Positions 18,649-27,242 of a stretch of 64,000 nt of DNA are shown in pieces. Position numbers and translations under genes: made by a program. The notes under the pieces are model-generated. The model saw only the letters and a program-made list of their open reading frames with translations. It was not told the DNA's origin and made no database searches. The stretch's first letter is position 1, and every line of letters begins with the position of its first letter. The stretch is from an uncultured Clostridia bacterium (lineage in GTDB: Bacteria; Bacillota; Clostridia; UBA1381; UBA9506), in the NCBI GenBank assembly GCA_934438075.1, contig CAKSBF010000005.1, positions 62,001-126,000 on the forward strand. Reading direction: 5' to 3'.

Positions 18649-19530
18649 TTGTTAAAGAAAGATATGAAATGGGGCGCAGTATTTCTCGCACCATACATTA
18701 TTGGATTGCTCGTGTTTTCTATTATACCCGTTATATTTTTGGTATATTTTTCCTTCACAAATTACAATTTGTTCAACCCGCCTGAATTTGTCGGCTTGAA
18801 AAATTACATTGATGTTTTAACAAGCGTAGATACCTGGCGCGCCTTCCGAAACGTCGGATTTTATGCGCTTATATACATACCGCTAAATGTATTTTTTGCC
18901 TGCGTACTGGCTGTAGCTCTGAACCAGAAAGTAAAAGGAATGAACGTTTTCCGCGTTATCTATTTTATCCCTTCACTACTTCCATGGGTAGCGGTAAGCT
19001 TAGTATTTATCTCCTTATTCAACCCGTTATACGGCTCTGTAAATTACTTGTTATCCTTTCTGGGAATTGGCCCGTTCGAATTTACCTTCAGCCAATCCTG
19101 GGTTGAGGTCGTTGCAAGCATTGCCGTCATAGCCGTATGGAAAGGTGTCGGTTATGCTTCTCTGTATGCCCTTGCAGGACTGCAAAATATCAGCGATGAT
19201 GTTTTAGAAGCTGCCGAGATAGACGGCGCCGGTACTATTACAAAGTTTTTTAGAATTATCATCCCGCTTATGACTCCAACGATTTTCATGTTAATCATCT
19301 TTGGATTGTCGGGCTCACTGTCTGTTTTTGATTCTTTCTTGGTTATGCTTGGCACGGGTGGTGTTACCTCCAGCGAATTTACGGTTATTAATATGCTGAT
19401 TTATAATAATGCATTTCAATATAATAAAATCGGAACTGCATCCGCAATTTGCTGGATTGCTTTTGCCGCCGTTCTCTTAATAACGCTTATTCAGAAAAAA
19501 ACAGAAAAAAGGTGGGTGCACTATGAATAA
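18649..19530 (+). CDS. sugar ABC transporter permease, MalF/UgpA type (293 aa)
   Basis: The protein has six predicted membrane segments beginning WGAVFLAPYIIGLLVFSIIPVIF. The cytoplasmic EAA loop is EAAEIDGAGTITKFFRIIIP (near residues 186-205), the contact site for the ATPase. The start is TTG at 18649, supported by GAGGTGAG eight bases upstream; the first residues (MLKKDMKWG) fit a permease N-terminus. It overlaps the next permease gene by 8 nt. It forms the channel with the neighbouring 277-aa permease and works with the 431-aa binding lipoprotein. The sugar carried is unknown. Confidence 0.93.
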   Translation: MLKKDMKWGAVFLAPYIIGLLVFSIIPVIFLVYFSFTNYNLFNPPEFVGLKNYIDVLTSVDTWRAFRNVGFYALIYIPLNVFFACVLAVALNQKVKGMNVFRVIYFIPSLLPWVAVSLVFISLFNPLYGSVNYLLSFLGIGPFEFTFSQSWVEVVASIAVIAVWKGVGYASLYALAGLQNISDDVLEAAEIDGAGTITKFFRIIIPLMTPTIFMLIIFGLSGSLSVFDSFLVMLGTGGVTSSEFTVINMLIYNNAFQYNKIGTASAICWIAFAAVLLITLIQKKTEKRWVHYE

Positions 19531-20356
19531 ATGTAAAAAATATGCTTCAAAAGGCATCTCCCTTCTGTTACTCGTTTTAGGAGCAGCCATCATGCTTTTC
19601 CCTTTTATTTGGTCGGTATCGGCATCACTGCAGAGCGCAGGTAAAGCTTATCAGCTTCCTCCTGAGTTTTTTAGGCCGCCCTTTCGTTTCAGCAACTATG
19701 TCAAAGTTTGGCTTGAAGGGAACATGCTGCAATATTCGCTGAACAGCGCCTTCGTTACCATAATGTGCATTATCGGTTCGGTTTTCGCCGATTCACTCGC
19801 AGGCTACGGACTTGCGAAGTATGACTGCAAATGGACAAATATTGTTTTTATTGTCGCTTTGGGAACCATGTACATCCCCGGAAATATCTTAGCGGTTCCG
19901 CAGTATATTATGTGGCAAAAGCTCGGTGCCCTAAACACATATATTCCAATTATAGCACCAAAGTTTTTCGGCTCCATTACGGGCATTTTCTTAATGCGGC
20001 AGTGCTTTAAGTCCATTTCCAATCAACTTTACGAGGCTGCAACCATTGATGGATTACACCCATTAAAAATTTATTATAAAATATACTTACCGCTAGTGAA
20101 ACCTATGCTTGCAACCCTTGTAATTCAAATGTTTATGAGCACTTGGAACGAAACTTTTGCTCCGCTTATTTACATTACGGACCGTTCAAAATACACACTC
20201 ACGGTCGGTCTGCTCTACTTGCGCGGTCAATATCTGCAAAACATGGAATTGTTGATGGCCGCTTCTATGATAAGCGTATTTCCCTTGCTCGTAGTGTATT
20301 TACTGGCGCAAAAGTATTTTGTAAAGGGCATGATTTCATCCGGCATTAAAGGATAA
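19523..20356 (+). CDS. sugar ABC transporter permease, MalG/UgpE type (277 aa)
   Basis: The protein has six predicted membrane segments (first: GISLLLLVLGAAIMLFPFIW) and the EAA loop EAATIDGLHPLKIYYKIYLP near residues 172-191. The start ATG lies inside the end of the preceding permease gene (8-nt overlap) with AAAGGTGGG upstream, so translation is coupled. The N-terminal 'SLQSAGKAYQLPPEF' and C-terminal 'QKYFVKGMISSGIKG' segments are typical of the family. It pairs with the 293-aa permease. A strong terminator at 20441-20485 ends the operon. No ATP-binding subunit gene is present. Confidence 0.93.
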   Translation: MNKCKKYASKGISLLLLVLGAAIMLFPFIWSVSASLQSAGKAYQLPPEFFRPPFRFSNYVKVWLEGNMLQYSLNSAFVTIMCIIGSVFADSLAGYGLAKYDCKWTNIVFIVALGTMYIPGNILAVPQYIMWQKLGALNTYIPIIAPKFFGSITGIFLMRQCFKSISNQLYEAATIDGLHPLKIYYKIYLPLVKPMLATLVIQMFMSTWNETFAPLIYITDRSKYTLTVGLLYLRGQYLQNMELLMAASMISVFPLLVVYLLAQKYFVKGMISSGIKG

Positions 20357-20440
20357 AATGATAAGTTTGTACTTTTTAACTTAAAACAAAATTTTTAATT
20401 TATTGAATAACCTGGCAAGTATAAGCCGCTTAAACGTAAC

Positions 20441-20485
20441 GGGGCTGTATCAAAATGAAAACATTTTGATACAGCTCTATTTTGC
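20441..20485 (+). terminator. rho-independent terminator of the sugar ABC operon
   Basis: GCTGTATCAAAATG (20444-20457), an AAAA loop and CATTTTGATACAGC (20462-20475) form a perfect 14-bp stem followed by TCTATTTTGC. Confidence 0.85.
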
Positions 20486-20583
20486 TTATGCTTATCTACG
20501 GGTAATGTACGGATAATAAAGATTTAAGATACACCATAAATATATTAGTTTTTATTACTCCTTGGCAATTTTTTAAAAATCTA

Positions 20584-20626
20584 TTGACAAGTCCATATAA
20601 CAGCGTTATACTATGTAACAGTGTTA
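20584..20626 (+). promoter_or_regulatory. promoter of the TetR gene with two palindromic operators
   Basis: TTGACA (20584-20589), 17 nt, TATACT (20607-20612) make a near-consensus promoter. Two short dyads overlap it: ATAAC-AGC-GTTAT at 20597-20609 and TAACA-G-TGTTA at 20616-20626. They share the core TAACAG(C/T)GTTA and lie 35 nt before the TetR start, so autoregulation by TetR is likely (inference). Confidence 0.75.
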
Positions 20627-20661
20627 TATGATTATTATTTTTGTTATCCGGAGGAAAGTAA

Positions 20662-21279
20662 ATGGGCGAAACGGAAAAAAATACACTCGATACAATCCTG
20701 TCTGCGGCAAAAGCCGAATTTCTCGAAAAAGGCTTTAAATCCGCCTCTCTTCGCAACATTGTGAAAACCGCCGGTGTGACAACGGGTGCCTTTTACGGAT
20801 ATTACAAAAGCAAAGAGGAATTATTTGACGCTTTAGTCAGCAAGCAATACCATACATTTATGGGAATGTTTACAGAAACGCAAAACGCCTTTAGCAAACT
20901 TTCTCCGGAAGAACAAATGTCAGGAATGGGCAAGCTGTCAGGCGAAGGCATGCGCCGCATGATGGATTATGCCTACGCGCACAAAGATATATTTAAACTT
21001 CTTCTTTGTTCGTCCGAAGGCACAAAATACGAAAATATGCTTCACGATATAGTGAAAATTGAGGTTGACGCAACACACAGATTTGCCGATATTATGGAAA
21101 AATCAGGATATGCAAAATATGCTGTTGATCCTGTTTTGGAGCATATGCTGGTCAGCGGCCTGTTCTCGGCTTTCTTTGAGGTAATTATTCATGATGTTCC
21201 TTATGAAAAAGCACCTAAATACTTAAAGGAACTACGGGATTTTTACACTGCCGGCTGGCAAAAAATTATGGGGTTTTAA
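20662..21279 (+). CDS. TetR/AcrR family transcriptional regulator (205 aa)
   Basis: The N-terminal helix-turn-helix is recognisable at about residues 24-60 (ASLRNIVKTAGVTTGAFYGYYKSKEELF), the standard TetR DNA-binding signature. The C-terminal ligand domain is helical and variable. Length is typical. An RBS (CCGGAGGAAAG) precedes the ATG. It sits directly upstream of the ABC pair in the same direction, and its own promoter carries two dyads, so it probably represses itself and perhaps the ABC genes. A short GGGG/CCCC hairpin plus T-rich tract overlaps its stop (21270-21292) and may be a weak terminator. The inducing ligand is unknown. Confidence 0.9.
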   Translation: MGETEKNTLDTILSAAKAEFLEKGFKSASLRNIVKTAGVTTGAFYGYYKSKEELFDALVSKQYHTFMGMFTETQNAFSKLSPEEQMSGMGKLSGEGMRRMMDYAYAHKDIFKLLLCSSEGTKYENMLHDIVKIEVDATHRFADIMEKSGYAKYAVDPVLEHMLVSGLFSAFFEVIIHDVPYEKAPKYLKELRDFYTAGWQKIMGF

Positions 21280-21301
21280 GCCCCTTTATTTTTGATCGCG
21301 A

Positions 21302-21317
21302 ATTAGTTTCAACTAAC
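21302..21317. promoter_or_regulatory. palindromic site 1, (G/A)TTAG-N6-CTAAC
   Basis: ATTAGTTTCAACTAAC lies 76 nt before the start of the first ABC gene. It matches three other sites (25029, 25116, 27869) with the same arm sequence and the same 6-nt spacing. Three of the four also share GT/AC extensions giving TTAGT-N4-ACTAA. A common operator is inferred. Confidence 0.6.
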
Positions 21318-21392
21318 TATTGTTGGATATAAGGCAACGGCTGCAGCGTTTCCTTTATCATATTATTAAACCAATGCAAGGAGGAATTTGCC

Positions 21393-23171
21393 TTGAAAAA
21401 ACAAACTAACCTATCACGGCTGCTCTCTTATGCCGACGGGCATAAATACCTGACCTATGCCTCTTGGCTACTGTCAGCCATAAGCGCCATTGTCGCTCTG
21501 ATACCATTTTGGTATATATGGAAAATCATCAAAGAGGTTTTAGAAGTATCCCCAAATTTCCGTGCCGCTCAAAATCTGCCGCATTACGGTGTGATGGCAA
21601 TGGTATTTGCAATTCTTTCGTTTTTGATTTATATTTGCGCACTTATGTGCTCTCATCTATCCGCATTTCGCGTTGCAACAAATATGCGAATTGAAATAAC
21701 CGAGCACATAGCGAAGCTGCCGCTCGGATTTAGCGACTCTTTCGGCAGCGGCAAACTTCGTAAAATCATAAACGACAGCACAGGCGCAACCGAAACCTAT
21801 CTTGCGCATCAACTTCCCGACAAATATGCAGCAATTGCAACGCCGATAGGACTCCTCGTTTTACTTATGGTCTTTGACTGGAGACTGGGGCTCTTAAGTC
21901 TTGTACCGGTTGCATTGGGATTTATTATCATGTCCGCAATGACAGGGAAACGAATGGAAGAGAAAATGAAACAGTATGGAAATGCACTTGCTGCAATGTC
22001 TAACGAAGCGGTTGAATATGTAAGGGGTATCCCTGTTGTAAAAACCTTCGGGCAATCTGTGTTTTCCTTTAAAAAATTTAAAGACACAATTGACGAATAT
22101 GGAAAGTGGGTCATTGCCTATACAAAAGAAATGCGTATGCCCATGATATTTTATACTGCGGCGATCAACGGTGTGTTTGCCTTTTTGATTGCAGGTGCAA
22201 TTTTATTCACACAAAATGGCGTAACAAACGAATTTTTAATAAATCTATTGTTTTACATCATTATAACGCCTGTTATTTCAGTTACACTAACAAAAATAAT
22301 GTATATGAGCGAAGAAGGAATGGTGATAGAGGATGCGCTCCAAAGGATTGACAGTGTTTTAAATACCGAGCCTATGAAAGAAAGTATAAATCCACAACAT
22401 CCGAAAAATGCATCAGTGGCACTGGAAAACGTTCATTTCAGCTATGATGGAAAAAATGATGTTATTTCAGGAATATCCTTAAACATAGAAGAAGGACAGA
22501 CGATAGCGTTTGTCGGCCCGTCCGGCGGAGGAAAATCCACTCTTGCAAGCCTTATTTCTCGTTTTTTTGATGTAAAAAGCGGAAACATAAAAATTGGCGG
22601 CATTGATGTCAGAGACATTTCAAAGGAAGAACTTATGAATACGGTATCATTCGTCTTTCAAAACAGCAAACTGATTAAAGCGTCAATCCTTGACAATGTT
22701 AAAATGGGAAAACCGAATGCAACCAAAGCTGAGGTCACAGAAGCCCTCCGTGCAGCACAATGTATGGATATTATTGAAAAGTTCCCGCAGGGAATTGATA
22801 CTGTTATCGGAAGTCGCGGCGTTTACCTCTCAGGCGGTGAACAGCAAAGGATTGCAATTGCAAGAGCAATGCTTAAAAATGCCCCCATTATTATTTTAGA
22901 CGAGGCTACGGCTTTTGCCGATCCCGATAATGAGGTAAAAGTACAAAAAGCATTTTCCAAGCTTTCCAAAGGAAAAACTGTTATAATGATTGCACACAGA
23001 CTTTCAACCGTTCAAAACGCAGATTGCATCTACGTAATTGAAAACGGAAAAATTGCAGAATATGGGAAACGTGAGGAATTGCTGGCCAGCAATGGGTTGT
23101 TCGCGAAAATGTGGAACGACTATCAGACCTCTGTTGAGTGGAAAGTGTCAAATGATATGATAAGGGAGTGA
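21393..23171 (+). CDS. ABC transporter permease-ATPase, IrtA/YbtP-like (592 aa)
   Basis: An N-terminal six-helix transmembrane domain (~1-310) is fused to an ATPase domain. Walker A is GPSGGGKST (near 374), the signature LSGGEQQR (near 478), and Walker B IIILDEATAFAD (near 498). The unusual D-loop 'ATAFADPDNE', in place of the common 'ATSALD', is typical of the siderophore-type exporter-fold importers (IrtAB, YbtPQ) and their clostridial relatives. The start is TTG at 21393 with AAGGAGG upstream. It is followed after 7 nt by a second half-transporter, so the two form a heterodimer. With DUF3793 and flavodoxin next door, metal-chelate transport is the best guess; drug or peptide export is the alternative. 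Confidence 0.88.
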   Translation: MKKQTNLSRLLSYADGHKYLTYASWLLSAISAIVALIPFWYIWKIIKEVLEVSPNFRAAQNLPHYGVMAMVFAILSFLIYICALMCSHLSAFRVATNMRIEITEHIAKLPLGFSDSFGSGKLRKIINDSTGATETYLAHQLPDKYAAIATPIGLLVLLMVFDWRLGLLSLVPVALGFIIMSAMTGKRMEEKMKQYGNALAAMSNEAVEYVRGIPVVKTFGQSVFSFKKFKDTIDEYGKWVIAYTKEMRMPMIFYTAAINGVFAFLIAGAILFTQNGVTNEFLINLLFYIIITPVISVTLTKIMYMSEEGMVIEDALQRIDSVLNTEPMKESINPQHPKNASVALENVHFSYDGKNDVISGISLNIEEGQTIAFVGPSGGGKSTLASLISRFFDVKSGNIKIGGIDVRDISKEELMNTVSFVFQNSKLIKASILDNVKMGKPNATKAEVTEALRAAQCMDIIEKFPQGIDTVIGSRGVYLSGGEQQRIAIARAMLKNAPIIILDEATAFADPDNEVKVQKAFSKLSKGKTVIMIAHRLSTVQNADCIYVIENGKIAEYGKREELLASNGLFAKMWNDYQTSVEWKVSNDMIRE

Positions 23172-23178
23172 TAACGAT

Positions 23179-24909
23179 ATGATAAAACTGATTCAAAAAG
23201 CAACAGCTTCGTCAAAGGAGGGCGCGGTCGGTTTGATAAAGGGTATCATTGCCTGCGCCTTTCAAAATATTGCGTTCATGATACCGACAGGGCTTTTATA
23301 TTACATAGCGGCAGATTTACTTGGCGGCGGTGTGCCAAGGAACAAAATTGTATTTTATATTATCGGTTGTATTGCCTGCTTTGCATTTATCATGACGGCA
23401 ACCTGGTTTCAATATAACAATACATTTTTTACTACATATGAGGAAAGCGGAAAGCGCAGGATAAGCCTTGCTGAAAAGCTCCGCAAACTTCCCCTTTCAT
23501 TTTTTGGCAAAAAGGATCTGGCAGATCTTACAAGCACTATCATGGCTGACTGCGAAGTTCTCGAAAAGACTTGTTCGCATTATGTCCCGGCCCTGTTTGG
23601 CTCCATTATTTCAACAATTATTATAGCGCTTAGCCTGTTTGTATTTGACGTACAAATGGCAGTCAGCGCACTTTGGGTAATTCCGGTATCCGTACTAATA
23701 GTTGTTTTAAGCTATAAGATGCAGGATAAGGTGCAAAAAAAGAATATGTCGGCAAAAATGACTTGTGCGGACGGTATTCAGGAATATATTGAAACCGTGC
23801 GTGATTTAAAAGCAAATAACGCCGAAAAGAACTACCTGAAAGGGTTAAAGAAAAAAATACAGGGAGTCGAAAAACAGGCTGTATCATCAGAGTTTGCCAC
23901 AGCTGTAATTGTCACATCTGCCGGAATGATATTAAAGCTGGGTATTGCTACCGTCGCACTTGTCGGTACTGTAAGGCTTGTAAACGAAAACATCAGTATT
24001 TTAACTCTTTTTATGTTCCTTTTGGTGGCTTCCCGCCTTTATGACCCTATGCAAGCAGCACTTCAAAATCTTGCTGCAATAATTGCTATGAGGACAAACG
24101 TTGCCCGCATGAATGAAATTTTAAATCACTCTGTTCAGCAGGGCGAAAACAAACTTACAAACAATGGCTGCGATATTGCTTTCGACCATGTAGGTTTTGC
24201 ATATAACAATGGGGAAACCATTCTCAAAGACGTGTCTTTCACCGCAAAACAAGGTGAGGTTACAGCGCTCGTCGGACCGTCCGGCGGAGGAAAAACGACC
24301 GTATCTCGTTTAGCAGTAAGATTTTGGGATAATCAAAAAGGCACAATCACAGTCGGTGGTATGGATATTTCCGGCGTAGACCCCGAAACACTGATGAACC
24401 TTTATTCAATCGTATTTCAGGATGTCACCCTCTTTAACAACACCATTATGGAAAATATCAGACTTGGCAAAAAAGGAGCAACCGATGCAGAGGTATTAGC
24501 AGCCGCACGGCTTGCAAACTGTGATGAATTTGCGGAAAAGCTCCCCGACAAATGGAACACAAACATTGGAGAAAATGGCTGTGAGCTATCTGGTGGCGAA
24601 AGGCAAAGAATTTCCATCGCAAGGGCATTTTTAAAGGATGCAACTATTATCTTACTTGATGAAGCAACAGCCAGTCTTGATGTTGAAAATGAAACAGCTA
24701 TACAAACAGCTCTATCAAGGCTGATAAAGGACAAGACGGTGCTTGTAATCGCTCACAGAATGAGAACAGTTGCCGGGGCAGATAAAATTGTTGTACTGTC
24801 CGACGGAGTGGTAGCTGAGCAAGGCACGCCGTCGGAACTTATGAAGAAAAATGGGATATTTAGTAAAATGTCGGATTTACAAATGCAAGGGCAAAATTGG
24901 TCTGTATAG
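23179..24909 (+). CDS. ABC transporter permease-ATPase, IrtB/YbtQ-like (576 aa)
   Basis: This is the partner of the preceding gene: transmembrane domain ~1-310, then Walker A GPSGGGKTT (near 365), signature LSGGERQR (near 470) and Walker B IILLDEATASLD (near 492). Both nucleotide-binding domains appear intact, so both composite ATP sites could hydrolyse ATP. An RBS (AAGGGAGTG) precedes the ATG, with 7 nt between genes. A terminator at 24922-24956 ends the unit, so the DUF3793 gene has its own promoter. Substrate direction cannot be told from the exporter-type fold; IrtAB-like proteins import Fe-siderophore despite that fold (family knowledge). Confidence 0.88.
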   Translation: MIKLIQKATASSKEGAVGLIKGIIACAFQNIAFMIPTGLLYYIAADLLGGGVPRNKIVFYIIGCIACFAFIMTATWFQYNNTFFTTYEESGKRRISLAEKLRKLPLSFFGKKDLADLTSTIMADCEVLEKTCSHYVPALFGSIISTIIIALSLFVFDVQMAVSALWVIPVSVLIVVLSYKMQDKVQKKNMSAKMTCADGIQEYIETVRDLKANNAEKNYLKGLKKKIQGVEKQAVSSEFATAVIVTSAGMILKLGIATVALVGTVRLVNENISILTLFMFLLVASRLYDPMQAALQNLAAIIAMRTNVARMNEILNHSVQQGENKLTNNGCDIAFDHVGFAYNNGETILKDVSFTAKQGEVTALVGPSGGGKTTVSRLAVRFWDNQKGTITVGGMDISGVDPETLMNLYSIVFQDVTLFNNTIMENIRLGKKGATDAEVLAAARLANCDEFAEKLPDKWNTNIGENGCELSGGERQRISIARAFLKDATIILLDEATASLDVENETAIQTALSRLIKDKTVLVIAHRMRTVAGADKIVVLSDGVVAEQGTPSELMKKNGIFSKMSDLQMQGQNWSV

Positions 24910-24921
24910 CAATTTTTATCG

Positions 24922-24956
24922 AAAAGGGTACTGCGACTTTGCGGTACCCTTTTGTC
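24922..24956 (+). terminator. rho-independent terminator after the ABC pair
   Basis: AAAAGGGTACTGC and GCGGTACCCTTTT form a 13-bp stem (one G-U pair) with a short loop, ending in a T-run that is part of the stem and followed by GTC. It separates the ABC genes from the DUF3793 operon. Confidence 0.75.
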
Positions 24957-24991
24957 AATCATTGACCTCAGTAAAAAAATTTTTATAGCTA

Positions 24992-25020
24992 TTGACATAT
25001 TACAAAAAATATGGTATTAT
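24992..25020 (+). promoter_or_regulatory. sigma-A-type promoter of the DUF3793-flavodoxin unit
   Basis: TTGACA (24992-24997), 17 nt, TATTAT (25015-25020). Palindromic site 2 begins 9 nt after the -10, so it covers the expected transcription start, a classic repressor position. Confidence 0.8.
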
Positions 25021-25028
25021 CTAATAAA

Positions 25029-25044
25029 GTTAGTTCGCACTAAC
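25029..25044. promoter_or_regulatory. palindromic site 2, GTTAG-N6-CTAAC
   Basis: GTTAGTTCGCACTAAC sits at the predicted transcription start of the DUF3793 operon. Perfect arms GTTAGT/ACTAAC with a 4-nt centre. Confidence 0.7.
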
Positions 25045-25115
25045 CGGATTAGGTAATACATAATTACTATTCAAGCATTTCAAAGAGCATGGAGCTCATA
25101 TTTTTTTAGAAATAG

Positions 25116-25131
25116 GTTAGTTTTGACTAAC
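25116..25131. promoter_or_regulatory. palindromic site 3, GTTAG-N6-CTAAC
   Basis: GTTAGTTTTGACTAAC lies 19 nt before the DUF3793 start, just ahead of its AAAGGAG. Same arms and spacing as sites 1, 2 and 4. Together with site 2 it brackets the 5' leader, so two-site repression or looping is possible. Confidence 0.65.
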
Positions 25132-25150
25132 TTTATGAAAGGAGCTTAAC

Positions 25151-25705
25151 ATGTTAGAGACATTACTTGCTTATCACTGCGGGCCTGCATTTGCAGGAAT
25201 AAAACCGGCAAATATCGTTACTTGTCAAAAATCACGCTTTCCCAATTTATACAAAGAACTTGACAAGTTGAATAATGAATTAAACCATAAGGATATTTAT
25301 ATAGAAATCTTGTGTGAATGCGAAAAACGTGCAATTATAATTGTATATCGGCAAAACGTACTCGAAAAGCATTTACAGTTATACAACAACAAAGCCTTTC
25401 TTTTACAATATGGCTATCCCAAAACCGGAACCATCGCCGATTATCTGAAAGTGCTGAGAACAAGACTTGACTGCGACAATTTTCCGCATGAGATCGGTGT
25501 ATTTCTCGGTTATCCGCTGCATGATATCTATTGCTTTATCAATCACCGTAACGATGGCTGCCTATTGGTTGGTGAATGGAAGGTTTATCATAACACCGAA
25601 GAAGCCAAAAAAATGTTCTGCCGGTTTAAATCATGCAGAACAGCACTGGTAAAACACATTACAGAAAAAGGAAAAACACTTGCACAGATTTTTTGTGCGG
25701 CTTAA
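25151..25705 (+). CDS. DUF3793 family protein (184 aa)
   Basis: The sequence matches the clostridial DUF3793 family: LETLLAYHCGPAFAGIKPANI at the start, the central 'VYRQNVLEKHL' and 'LQYGYPKTG' segments, and 'FPHEIGVFLGYPLHDI', then 'KVYHNTEEAKKMFCRFKSCR'. The biochemical role of the family is unknown; its genes are commonly found beside flavodoxin and ferrous-iron (Feo) genes in Clostridia, which suggests an iron-starvation function. It is cytoplasmic and has an AAAGGAG RBS. The next gene is a flavodoxin 74 nt downstream, supporting the iron-starvation idea. Two copies of the GTTAG-N6-CTAAC palindrome flank its 5' leader. Confidence 0.85.
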   Translation: MLETLLAYHCGPAFAGIKPANIVTCQKSRFPNLYKELDKLNNELNHKDIYIEILCECEKRAIIIVYRQNVLEKHLQLYNNKAFLLQYGYPKTGTIADYLKVLRTRLDCDNFPHEIGVFLGYPLHDIYCFINHRNDGCLLVGEWKVYHNTEEAKKMFCRFKSCRTALVKHITEKGKTLAQIFCAA

Positions 25706-25779
25706 TGAGATTGTAAGATTATTGGATAAACCCGATAATTTACATATATTTTTCATTTCATATAAGGAGGATTTACAAC

Positions 25780-26211
25780 ATGGGTAAAACAGCAATTATT
25801 TATTGGAGCGGCACAGGCAATACAGAAGCTATGGCGGGCGCAATATTAGAGGGTGCAAAGGCCGTTAACGCCGACACAGCATATTTTACTGTTTCTGATA
25901 TTTCGGCAGATGATGCCGCATCTTACGACACTCTTATCTTAGGATGCCCGGCAATGGGAGCTGAGGTTTTGGAAGAATCCGAATTTGAACCATTTTTCAC
26001 CTCCCTTGAGTCAAACATTTCAGGTAAAAATATTGCATTGTTTGGCTCGTACGGTTGGGGTGATGGCGAATGGATGCGCAATTGGGAAGAACGTGTTATC
26101 AGTGCCGGAGCCAAATTAATCGGCGGTGAAGGACTCATTATCAACGATATGCCCGATGATGCAGGACTGGAACAATGCCGCGATTTCGGCAAAAGCGCCG
26201 CAAGTGTATGA
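25780..26211 (+). CDS. short-chain flavodoxin (143 aa)
   Basis: The FMN phosphate-binding loop is YWSGTGNTEAMA (residues ~8-19) and the second flavin loop is GSYGWGDGEWMRNWEE (~87-102); both are standard for short-chain flavodoxins. It is a low-potential electron carrier that replaces ferredoxin when iron is scarce. The ATG follows ATAAGGAGG. It is in one unit with the DUF3793 gene, downstream of two palindromic sites, and is closed by the hairpin at 26235-26270. Iron-responsive expression is inferred from the family and the shared DNA sites. Confidence 0.93.
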   Translation: MGKTAIIYWSGTGNTEAMAGAILEGAKAVNADTAYFTVSDISADDAASYDTLILGCPAMGAEVLEESEFEPFFTSLESNISGKNIALFGSYGWGDGEWMRNWEERVISAGAKLIGGEGLIINDMPDDAGLEQCRDFGKSAASV

Positions 26212-26234
26212 CCTGAAACAAATTTAAATGTAAT

Positions 26235-26275
26235 AAAGGCGATGCTGTTGAATGAAACTGCATCGCCTTTATCTT
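26235..26275. terminator. bidirectional terminator between flavodoxin and MBL hydrolase
   Basis: AAAGGCGATGC (26235-26245) and GCATCGCCTTT (26260-26270) form an 11-bp perfect stem with A/T-rich flanks on both sides; it lies between convergent genes. Confidence 0.8.
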
Positions 26276-26288
26276 ATTATTTTAGGTG

Positions 26289-27155
26289 TTATTTTTTGCC
26301 TACAGCGCCAAGAAAACCTGATTTTGTTCCTTCCTCCGTATCGTCCGATTCCTCATAAGCGTCATAGGGAGCCGTTGGATCGGGGACCCGCCTTTTAAAC
26401 GGCGAGCACAGCTTGTCCTTATGAGCAAAGGCAAATTCAAAATTGTCCGTCCAGCCTGTATGTCCCGTGATAAATAAAGGTGTTATATTTTTTCTTTTCA
26501 GTTTTTCTTCTAGTTCTGCAAGTGATTTTAATGCCAGTTTGTTATCTTCAGCAAGACCTGAAATAAAGCTATAGCCGCCATCTGCGCCAAACCAAAGCGT
26601 ATCGCCTGTAAATAAATATTTATCATCAATTAGATATACCATATGTCCCCAAGTATGACCGGGAACAAGAAAACACTCAACTTTTATACCGCCAATTTCT
26701 AATATCTGACCGTCCCTAAGCAGTATTTTTTTGTTATTTATCCTTACCTTCGGCAATTTATACATATGATAAATAACCTTTCTGCGCACTTCTCCTGTAA
26801 GATAACGGTTTTCAATTTCGCCTATATAAAGCGTAGCATTTTTAAATAGTCCGGAACCGTCCTCCTCCACTGCCCCAACATGGTCTGTGTCTTGGTGCGT
26901 AATGAGAATATCCCGTATTTCTTCCGGATTTATGCCAAGCCAACCCATTTTTTCCTCCAGCCTGTCATAATTATAACCTGCATCAATCATAATGGTTGTG
27001 CCATTTTTACGATAGAAAAATATATTCGCTACCCATTCACGCACACAGGCGACATTTTCATCAATCCATCCCGTATTCAAAGGTTTGAAGATTTGTTGAC
27101 CACGATACATTTTACTCATTGTTTTTTTTTGAAATTCTGTAGCCTTTTTTGACAT
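26289..27155 (-). CDS. MBL-fold metallo-hydrolase (288 aa)
   Basis: The metal-binding signature is THQDTDHVG (HxxTDH, near residues 87-94), with VPGHTWGHMVYL (third His) and LFTGDTLWFG (bridging Asp), all intact, and a final ITGHTG His. This is the glyoxalase II-like branch of the metallo-beta-lactamase superfamily; the substrate is not predictable. The extreme C-terminus is charged. The ATG has AAAGGAGTG upstream. It is convergent with flavodoxin and transcribed away from the methyltransferase unit. MBL hydrolases of this kind are often seen near clostridial IrtAB-like transporters, but I cannot prove a functional link here. Confidence 0.88.
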   Translation of the reverse strand: MSKKATEFQKKTMSKMYRGQQIFKPLNTGWIDENVACVREWVANIFFYRKNGTTIMIDAGYNYDRLEEKMGWLGINPEEIRDILITHQDTDHVGAVEEDGSGLFKNATLYIGEIENRYLTGEVRRKVIYHMYKLPKVRINNKKILLRDGQILEIGGIKVECFLVPGHTWGHMVYLIDDKYLFTGDTLWFGADGGYSFISGLAEDNKLALKSLAELEEKLKRKNITPLFITGHTGWTDNFEFAFAHKDKLCSPFKRRVPDPTAPYDAYEESDDTEEGTKSGFLGAVGKK

Positions 27156-27242
27156 AACTTTTTCACTCCTTTAAAACCGCTGTCATTTATTACATATTCT
27201 AAATAAAATAATCATCCTTAACATGATACAAACTGCTTCCGC

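Noticed and set aside
26289..27155. Beta-lactamase resistance gene
   Set aside because: The MBL fold is shared, but there is no signal peptide, and the sequence fits general glyoxalase II-like hydrolases.
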